Assembly (NCBI GenBank): GCA_902766855.1
Contig: CACXFE010000187.1
Location: 1 to 7,198 of the forward strand
Direction: 5' to 3'
Source: Oscillospiraceae bacterium
Lineage (GTDB): Bacteria > Bacillota > Clostridia > Oscillospirales > Acutalibacteraceae
Length of the DNA stretch: 7,198 bases
Position numbers and translations under genes: made by a program. The notes beneath the pieces were generated by a model that did no database searches, was not told the DNA's origin, and was given only the letters and a program-made list of their open reading frames with translations. Every line of letters starts with the position of its first letter. Position 1 is the first letter of the stretch. Shown here in pieces: positions 1 through 5,775 of this stretch.

Positions 1-1094
1 TCAAATACGATTCTGCCGAACACCTGCGGGACGCCCGGCTTCTGGCGGAGGAAAGCATGGTACTACTGAAAAACGACGGCGTATTGCCCCTGCGACAGAA
101 CCAAAAAATTGCCCTGTTCGGCCCTTTTTCCGAAGACCGCCGTTCTCTGCTCGGCACCTGGACGTTAGACGGAGACGAGAAAAAAACCCCGAATTTCAAA
201 GAAACGCTCAACCATGTTCTCGAAAGCGCTAAACTTGCTTATTCGGATGATACAGAAAACCTTGAAACCGTTTCGGCAGAAAGTGATGTGATTATTCTCG
301 CGCTCGGTGAAAGTTATAGAATGACCGGTGAAAACCATTCGGTTTCGGATATTTCCCTACCGGCGGAACAAATCAATCTTGTGAAAAAAGCAAAGACCAC
401 AGGCAAAAAGGTCGTCGGCGTGTTTTTCTGCGGCAGACCGCTGGCGCTTCAAGGAGTAGTCGAAAACCTTGACGCTGTGCTTTATGCCTGGCACGGCGGA
501 AGTGAAACGGCCGCCGCCGTTTGCGATATCTTATTCGGACATACCGTTCCCAGCGGAAAAACACCGGTGACCTTCCCGAGAAAAGCCACCCATATCCCCC
601 TGTATTATAACATCACTTCCAGCGGGCGCCCCGCAAACGGATATTACGGTGAATTGGAACAGGGTAATTATCTTGACGGCGACGCTTCTCCCCTTTATCC
701 GTTCGGGTACGGATTATCCTACACCGAATTTACGATCAGCGATATCCGGTGCAAAAACACCGAAATATCCCTTGCCGCACTTCAAAACGGAGAATCCTTC
801 GCCTTTTCGGTTTCGGTCTCAAATACCGGCGATTTTGACGGGAAGGAAACCGTCCAACTCTACATCCGCGATAAAGCGGCATCCGTTATTCGCCCCATCC
901 GCGAGCTGAAAGATTACAAAAAAGTGTTTATTCCAAAAGGCGGAACCGTTGAAATTACATTTCAAATCGGTTTTCGCGACTTGGGATTTTATCTGGAAAA
1001 CGGGGATTATTCGGTGGAAAGCGGCGAATTTGAAATCTTCATCGGTCAAAATTGTTTAACAAATCGTTCTGTCAAAATTTTCGTTGCCCCGTAA
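1..1094 (+). CDS. Glycoside hydrolase family 3, C-terminal part (5' partial)
   Basis: This is the C-terminal part of a family 3 glycoside hydrolase (beta-glucosidase or beta-xylosidase type), which removes sugars from non-reducing ends. The frame is open from base 3, so the gene continues upstream; the ATG at 57 is internal, inside the family motif AEESMVLLKNDGVLPL. Counting from that Met: the alpha/beta C-domain spans about residues 15-200 (KIALFGPF, DVIILALGE), the hallmark YPFGYGLSYTEF lies near 214-225, and a fibronectin-III-like domain follows at about 235-335 (ETVQLYIRD, RPIRELKDYKKV). The segment MTGENHSVSDISLPAEQ holds E92 (codon 330-332), a candidate general acid/base; E85 is nearby. 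The nucleophile Asp belongs to the N-terminal barrel, which lies outside the window, so activity, signal peptide and substrate cannot be judged. No frameshift is seen. The stop TAA (1092-1094) is 48 bases before the next start, which suggests a shared transcript. The family assignment is firm; the substrate is unknown. Confidence 0.95.
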   Translation, partial: KYDSAEHLRDARLLAEESMVLLKNDGVLPLRQNQKIALFGPFSEDRRSLLGTWTLDGDEKKTPNFKETLNHVLESAKLAYSDDTENLETVSAESDVIILALGESYRMTGENHSVSDISLPAEQINLVKKAKTTGKKVVGVFFCGRPLALQGVVENLDAVLYAWHGGSETAAAVCDILFGHTVPSGKTPVTFPRKATHIPLYYNITSSGRPANGYYGELEQGNYLDGDASPLYPFGYGLSYTEFTISDIRCKNTEISLAALQNGESFAFSVSVSNTGDFDGKETVQLYIRDKAASVIRPIRELKDYKKVFIPKGGTVEITFQIGFRDLGFYLENGDYSVESGEFEIFIGQNCLTNRSVKIFVAP

Positions 1095-1129
1095 ATCAGG
1101 CGCGAGCCTTTCTTTTTGAAAAATTGTTT

Positions 1130-1134
1130 GGAGG
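1130..1134 (+). promoter_or_regulatory. Ribosome binding site deciding the start of the modular protein
   Basis: GGAGG lies 8 bases before the ATG at 1143. The frame is also open from a TTG at 1116, which would add nine residues, but that codon lies upstream of this Shine-Dalgarno sequence. The sequence starting at 1143 gives a normal signal peptide, so 1143 is the chosen start. Confidence 0.85.
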
Positions 1135-1142
1135 TCAAGCAA

Positions 1143-4100
1143 ATGAAAATTATAAAAAATATATGCAGCATGTTCCTGACTGTATGTCTGCTCCTATCTC
1201 TCTTTTCCTGCCTTTTCCTCCCGGTATCTGCCGCCGGAACAACGCCGGATCTGGTGGAGATTTTTGAAGCCGGTACATGGACCTGCTTAAAGTATACCAA
1301 AGGCTGGTCGACCATATCCGCCGGGAACTATCGCTTTGAAATGGATTGCAAAATCTATTCCGGCACCCCGGTCATCCAGGTCGGCAACGACGAGATCGGT
1401 ACTCTGATCAGCGGCGTCCAAACCAATTACGCCGCCACATATGACAGTACAAATTTCAAATATAGCATCACCTTTACGATGACAAGTAACTGGGGAGGAA
1501 ATTTAGGCGTTTTGGTTGGTAACTACGGCGAATCATATAACAGCACTTATTCGCACTTCATTTGTGCCAACCCCGCGCTTTATAAGTTGGATGACAGCGG
1601 CCAACCCATCGGTTCTTCTTTGATCAACACCTTCGCAAGCGATTATTACAGTTCTTCAAGAACCGGCAATAAGTGGAATAAACGCAATTTCGAAAGCGGC
1701 AAAGGCACCTGCACCTCCCCTGTCCCCGCGGGAACCTTTGATCCGATTACGGACAACGAACCCGGCACCCCCAAAATGGCGAACGTCTATTACGGATTCA
1801 CTTACAAACCGTTCATTTATAACGATTCATCCCTTTCGCTTTACGCGGGTGAAACCTATGTTTTCAGTGCTAATGTAAAAGTTACCAGCGGCACACCCAC
1901 GGTTCACCTCTACAATGCCGAAGGCGGATTAAACAGCGACTTGAACACCGCCGCCTACACTTCGGCTTATACCGATGTTACTTCGGGCAATACCCGCACC
2001 GTGACCTTTACCATGGCAAAAACCATCCGCGCTTTGCGTATCCGTATCGGAAACAATTCGGGAAATGCCAACGTATCGGCTTCCTTTGCGAATGTCCGCC
2101 TTGTAAAACTGGGCACCGAAGACAGCTTGATCAACGATATTACAAGCACCAGCGTTGTAACGAGCGCCGCCGCAAACAGGAAATGGTATATTGCAAGTCA
2201 AGCCGGTTCCGGTTATTCCTATACCCATGATATTCAGGATATCCCCGAAGGGTATTTTGAAGGCACAGCGCAAGCCAATATGTACTATATTTCGGGCGTC
2301 ACCACCGCTTATTCCGGTCTTGAAAAGAAAACGCATTTACAGGCAAATCAAACCTATATCCTCGCGTTTGACTGGAAAGCCTATAGCGGCGCTTATCCGA
2401 AAGTATCACTTTCTTATTATGACGGTTCTGAGTGGCATGACATTGCACAAACCGCGCTTCCCGCCAATCAGGTGGACGGTTCTTTTGTTCCGATTACCGA
2501 CAATTTGCTTGACACAATCGGGACAAACGGGCACTACGCGGTATCCTTCACCATGCCGGCGGAAACAGCCTCCGGCGGTGTGAACAATTTCAACGTGAGA
2601 TTCGGCAACTATATCCTGAACGATGATTATTTCGATTACGGCAGAGGCGCAACCTATTTCGGTAACTTTGTTCTGTGCGAATCAGGCGGCACCGGTAATA
2701 TCATTTTAAACGGTGATCTTGCCATTGCCAAAACCGGCAATATCACCCGTGCCGACAGCGGAAAATTCTGCGGCTTTGAAGTGACGATCAATAAAAACAA
2801 CGGCTCGCGCGATCTTTACAATGAACTTCGCATTCTGCCACAGCCTGAAAATTTCTTTACCGCGAACGGCGCGTCTGCCGCGAAAGTGCTGAAATTCAAC
2901 GGCGGCAGTTGGGATTACATTGATCAGAATTTGTTGCTGAAATCAAACACCGCCTACCGTTTAACCTACAAAGCCTCCTATATCAACGGTTTGGGAACAC
3001 ACACAATCCACCAGTACCTTTCTTCCAATACCACCGAGTCTGTGACGAAAATATCTTCTTCGTTTGACCGTACTACTTCCACCGTAACTTACGATTTCCG
3101 TACATCCGCAGATTTGCGCACCGTTCATCAGAACGCGGCTCTCCGCTTTGTGATCCCCACCAACGGCAGTGATATCAAATTCTATATTGCCGATGTAAAA
3201 CTTTACGAAATAAGCGGCAATGCCATAATCGGTTCCAACCTTGTTAATAACGGCGGTTTCTGTTTTGGTGATGACGCCATCTTTTCCAATATTGCCTCCC
3301 GTAAAGATGCAAACGGTTGGATGCCTGATCTTCAGTTTACAGGTTGGTATCTCTCCGGCTCGTTTGAGCAAAATTCCTCCCTTGATTTTGCCGAACTTAC
3401 CGCAAACTCCTTCCCTTCAGTTATGACCTATCCCGAAAGAATGGTACAGCTTACTCAGGTCCTTCTGGGAAAATTTGCCCCTACTGCTTCCAATCCTTAT
3501 GAGGACGTCAACAACGACAATACAGTCAATCTTCTGGACCTTATTTCCACCAAAAAATCTGCCGTGGAATATACGAGTGACGGAAACGCGTATGTTGACA
3601 CCAAAGAGCAGGAATTTCTCGCGACTTATGTAAACGGCAACAACACAACCAACCTGACTGCATTGAAAAACAACCGGATGTTGGCAACCGATGTAACCGA
3701 TGACGCGGTGTATTATGTGTCTTCTTCCACCGGCAATGACGGGAATGACGGGCAATCGCCCGCGACGGCGTGGAAAACGCTTGCAAAAGCCAACAGCGTC
3801 AATACATCGGGTTGCGCGGTTCTTTTCAAGTGCGGGGATACATGGCGGGCTTCCACCACCGAAAACGCCGCCCTCATCGCCAAAAGCGGCGTTACCTACG
3901 GTTCCTACGGTTCGGGTGCCAAACCGCAGATTTTAGGCTCTATCTACAATTACGCAAATCGGACCTGGGTCAGTGACGGCACAAACATCTGGAAAACTTC
4001 CATTAAAAACCGCGACAACCGCGTTCACAGCAGCGACGATGTTGGACTGATCGTATTTGACGGCGAAATCGGTACCATGAAGACCGAAAAATCCGCTCTT

Positions 4101-5030
4101 TCCCAAAACGGTGATTATTTCAACCACAGATGGCAAGACAGCGAAGGCGGCGACGGCTATGTGTATGTATACGCCGATGAAAACCCCGCTTCCAAATGGT
4201 CGGATATCGAGATCGGGCAAAAAATGCCGGTTGTCGCGATCGGCGGCAACAATGTCACCCTCAATAATCTCAGCGTGAAATACGGCGGCGAACACGGGAT
4301 CAGCGGCGGCGGTCTGATCAATATCGCCGTTTCCAACTGCGAAGTAAATTATATCGGCGGTTCGTTCAACTCCGAGGTCCGTTTCGGTAACGGGATTCAG
4401 TTCGGGCAGGGCGGCTCCAATCTCCGCGTGAAAAACTGCTATGTAACCAATGTGTTTGATTCCTGCATTACCTTCCAATCCTGGGGAGATACGGTCAAGA
4501 ACTGGTCCAGCATCAACTTCTCGAACAATCTGATGACGGATTCGTTTATGGGAATCGAATGGTTTGCGCAGGAAACCAGCGTAATCGACAACATTTATTT
4601 CACCAACAACATGATGCGGAATATGGGCGGTTGGTCCTATGATGAGCGGATCGGCAATCCTGAAAAAATCGGCACTTGGGTTTGCGCCTGCTTAAAAGTG
4701 GGACAGCACGCTTATCATCCGAACGTCTCCGATTTTTATATTTATGACAATATCTTTGATCGCTCAAACGGTTCGCTCGTTTTCTGGTGGTACAACGCAC
4801 ACGATGTTGCCGAAGAAGACCGTGTCGTACAGCCGGGTATGCATATTTATCAGAACAGTTTTTATCAGGATAACGCCGACGGGCGCGACGGCCGCTTGAT
4901 CACATACAACGATGAATACCCCGTATACGGCGCCAGCACAGGCGCGTTGCGTACGGCGGTATCCAAATTCGATCCCAATCCGAGAACCGTTCGTTACATC
5001 CTCCATGATGACCGCGTGATTTATCAATAA
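1143..5030 (+). CDS. Secreted modular protein: CBM-like repeats, dockerin-like loop, right-handed beta-helix
   Basis: This is a 1295-residue exported protein, probably a polysaccharide-binding lyase or hydrolase; its exact activity is not recognised. The signal peptide spans residues 1-30: a Lys-containing start, a hydrophobic core, and cleavage likely after V-S-A30. Four divergent beta-sandwich modules resembling CenC/CBM4-9 types follow, at about 32-160, 161-330, 331-517 and 518-698. Each has a strand with a conserved Tyr (Y63, Y239, Y405, Y605) and a closing strand (ALYKL, VRLVKL, FVLCES, VKLYEI) before the next module opens. Residues 699-750 look like the start of a fifth module. A helix (MVQLTQVLLGKF, 767-778) precedes one dockerin-type calcium loop with D788, N790, D792, T794, N796 and D799. 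From about 855 comes a pectate-lyase-like beta-helix opening with VYYVSSSTGNDGNDGQSP. At least seven rungs show an alternating hydrophobic pattern around Asn 1042, 1065, 1098, 1129, 1156, 1203 and 1238. The motif FGNGIQF (1081-1087) recalls beta-helix proteins of gut bacteria. No sortase motif or S-layer domain is seen. The fold calls are by pattern only. Confidence 0.93.
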   Translation: MKIIKNICSMFLTVCLLLSLFSCLFLPVSAAGTTPDLVEIFEAGTWTCLKYTKGWSTISAGNYRFEMDCKIYSGTPVIQVGNDEIGTLISGVQTNYAATYDSTNFKYSITFTMTSNWGGNLGVLVGNYGESYNSTYSHFICANPALYKLDDSGQPIGSSLINTFASDYYSSSRTGNKWNKRNFESGKGTCTSPVPAGTFDPITDNEPGTPKMANVYYGFTYKPFIYNDSSLSLYAGETYVFSANVKVTSGTPTVHLYNAEGGLNSDLNTAAYTSAYTDVTSGNTRTVTFTMAKTIRALRIRIGNNSGNANVSASFANVRLVKLGTEDSLINDITSTSVVTSAAANRKWYIASQAGSGYSYTHDIQDIPEGYFEGTAQANMYYISGVTTAYSGLEKKTHLQANQTYILAFDWKAYSGAYPKVSLSYYDGSEWHDIAQTALPANQVDGSFVPITDNLLDTIGTNGHYAVSFTMPAETASGGVNNFNVRFGNYILNDDYFDYGRGATYFGNFVLCESGGTGNIILNGDLAIAKTGNITRADSGKFCGFEVTINKNNGSRDLYNELRILPQPENFFTANGASAAKVLKFNGGSWDYIDQNLLLKSNTAYRLTYKASYINGLGTHTIHQYLSSNTTESVTKISSSFDRTTSTVTYDFRTSADLRTVHQNAALRFVIPTNGSDIKFYIADVKLYEISGNAIIGSNLVNNGGFCFGDDAIFSNIASRKDANGWMPDLQFTGWYLSGSFEQNSSLDFAELTANSFPSVMTYPERMVQLTQVLLGKFAPTASNPYEDVNNDNTVNLLDLISTKKSAVEYTSDGNAYVDTKEQEFLATYVNGNNTTNLTALKNNRMLATDVTDDAVYYVSSSTGNDGNDGQSPATAWKTLAKANSVNTSGCAVLFKCGDTWRASTTENAALIAKSGVTYGSYGSGAKPQILGSIYNYANRTWVSDGTNIWKTSIKNRDNRVHSSDDVGLIVFDGEIGTMKTEKSALSQNGDYFNHRWQDSEGGDGYVYVYADENPASKWSDIEIGQKMPVVAIGGNNVTLNNLSVKYGGEHGISGGGLINIAVSNCEVNYIGGSFNSEVRFGNGIQFGQGGSNLRVKNCYVTNVFDSCITFQSWGDTVKNWSSINFSNNLMTDSFMGIEWFAQETSVIDNIYFTNNMMRNMGGWSYDERIGNPEKIGTWVCACLKVGQHAYHPNVSDFYIYDNIFDRSNGSLVFWWYNAHDVAEEDRVVQPGMHIYQNSFYQDNADGRDGRLITYNDEYPVYGASTGALRTAVSKFDPNPRTVRYILHDDRVIYQ
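3735..3752 (+). repeat. Perfect 9-base tandem duplication inside the beta-helix gene
   Basis: The unit AATGACGGG occurs twice without a gap (3735-3743 and 3744-3752) and encodes N-D-G-N-D-G in the entry loop of the beta-helix domain. Related beta-helix proteins often carry a single G-x-D-x-x-D-G-x-S-P style loop here, so the in-frame duplication may be a small local expansion of a loop. It is too short to be more than slippage or chance. Confidence 0.6.
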
Positions 5031-5057
5031 TACTTTGCAAGCCGAAATCGCAGTATA

Positions 5058-5091
5058 ACAACGATTCATATATCATGCCGGCGATTGTTGT
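5058..5091 (+). other. Imperfect hairpin in the gap after the modular protein gene
   Basis: ACAACGAT (5058-5065) can pair with ATTGTTGT (5084-5091) over 8 base pairs in RNA, including one G-U wobble. A further U-G pair is possible inside, leaving a loop of about 16 bases. It lies 28 bases after the TAA at 5028-5030 and 45 bases before the next start. No T-run follows directly, so it does not meet the usual form of an intrinsic terminator. It could be a weak attenuator, an RNA-processing or stability element between a long secreted-protein cistron and the next genes, an operator, or chance. Confidence 0.3.
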
Positions 5092-5123
5092 GAGAAAATA
5101 AGACTGTTTCATAAAGTTTTTAC

Positions 5124-5127
5124 GAGG
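5124..5127 (+). promoter_or_regulatory. Ribosome binding site of the SGNH hydrolase gene
   Basis: GAGG (within ACGAGGTAA) lies 8 bases before the ATG at 5136. Spacing and sequence are typical of Firmicutes and support that start. The protein begins directly with the family's N-terminal W-K-G-K segment before the catalytic Ser motif, so a start elsewhere is unlikely. Confidence 0.75.
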
Positions 5128-5135
5128 TAAACGCA

Positions 5136-5765
5136 ATGTCAAACCATTGGAAAGGGAAAACTTGGTATGCCTACGGCACATCCATGACAAGCATCGCACA
5201 GGGTAAATATGTGCCGGTGGTGGAAAAACTGTCCGGACTTCATGTGGTAAACTTGGGCATCCCCGGCGGCTGTCTCACGCCTGACGGGTACGGCAAAGGC
5301 AACGTGAAAGCCGCCGTGTTTGACAAAGATGACGGCAAGGAAAACGCCGATTTGATCACCCTGGAAGTTTTACCGAACGAGGGCGCCAAAGTCGGGAATA
5401 TTTACGATACCGACGACGATTCCTTCTGCGGATGCCTTAATCAGTGCCTGCGGTTTTTGCAGGAGCATACCAAAGCCACAATCGTTCTAATCATCATGAT
5501 CGGTGGCAACGATCATTCGCCTGAATTCAAAAGCGAATCCCGAGGGATTCCGCAGTTTGAGTTTTCGGAAATCATCAAAAAAGTTGCGCGACTCAATTCC
5601 GTTCCGGTTATTGATGTGTTCGGGGAAAGCGGTTTCGGATATGCGCGGGTTAAAAATAAAGATTATCAACTCGACAATATCCACCTGAACGATTTGGGTG
5701 GTCTGAACATGGGCAAATTTATTTGGAGCAAATTAAAGGATATTCCCGCATGGGAGTCCGAATGA
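5136..5765 (+). CDS. SGNH-fold hydrolase / GDSL-like esterase, cytoplasmic
   Basis: This is a 209-residue SGNH-superfamily hydrolase, probably a carbohydrate esterase that removes acyl groups such as acetyl from sugars; the substrate is inferred from context only. Block I is AYGTSMT with the nucleophile S16 in a GTS instead of GDS setting. Block II is NLGIPGG (G41 or G44/G45). Block V is D180-N-I-H183, giving the catalytic Asp and His. Block III is unusual: at the expected place after LITLEV the sequence reads L79-P-N81-E82, keeping the Asn but with Leu in place of the canonical Gly of G-x-N-D. A literal G-G-N-D occurs later (123-126), after a beta-strand. There is no signal peptide or membrane segment, so it should act in the cytoplasm. 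The length is normal for a single-domain member. The next gene starts 10 bases after the stop, with its ribosome binding site overlapping this stop codon, so the two are probably co-translated. The fold is confident, the substrate unknown. Confidence 0.9.
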   Translation: MSNHWKGKTWYAYGTSMTSIAQGKYVPVVEKLSGLHVVNLGIPGGCLTPDGYGKGNVKAAVFDKDDGKENADLITLEVLPNEGAKVGNIYDTDDDSFCGCLNQCLRFLQEHTKATIVLIIMIGGNDHSPEFKSESRGIPQFEFSEIIKKVARLNSVPVIDVFGESGFGYARVKNKDYQLDNIHLNDLGGLNMGKFIWSKLKDIPAWESE

Positions 5766-5769
5766 GGTG
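5764..5769 (+). promoter_or_regulatory. Ribosome binding site overlapping the upstream stop codon
   Basis: GAGGTG begins inside the TGA stop (5763-5765) of the SGNH gene and lies 6 bases before the ATG at 5776. A ribosome finishing the esterase would be placed on this site, so translational coupling of the two genes is likely. It also fixes the start of the downstream glycosidase, because no competing in-frame start with a comparable site is seen nearby. Confidence 0.75.
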
Positions 5770-5775
5770 TTACAT

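Noticed and set aside
1098..1117. AGGC-GCGA-GCCT mini-hairpin followed by TTCTTTTT, like a terminator after the GH3 gene
   Set aside because: The stem is only four base pairs and flanking bases do not extend it. It is too weak for a convincing terminator, and the 48-base gap favours read-through.
1116..1142. Nine-residue N-terminal extension of the modular protein from a TTG start
   Set aside because: The GGAGG at 1130-1134 lies inside this extension and is ideally spaced for the ATG at 1143, which also gives a standard signal peptide.
1929..2336. A 135-codon open frame on the - strand within the binding-module region
   Set aside because: It is fully covered by the modular protein frame, whose signal peptide, repeats and domains are coherent across the region. 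The antisense product shows no domain.
3933..4478. A 181-codon open frame on the - strand
   Set aside because: It is antisense to the beta-helix domain. Its repetitive Ala/Val/Ile/Asp-rich sequence is what reversed beta-helix codons give, and it has no ribosome binding site of note or known motif.
5085..5115. Possible promoter with TTGTTG and a CATAAA-like -10 before the esterase gene
   Set aside because: The -10 element is a poor match, the spacing is at the long edge, and the -35 falls in the hairpin arm. A/T-rich gaps give such matches by chance.
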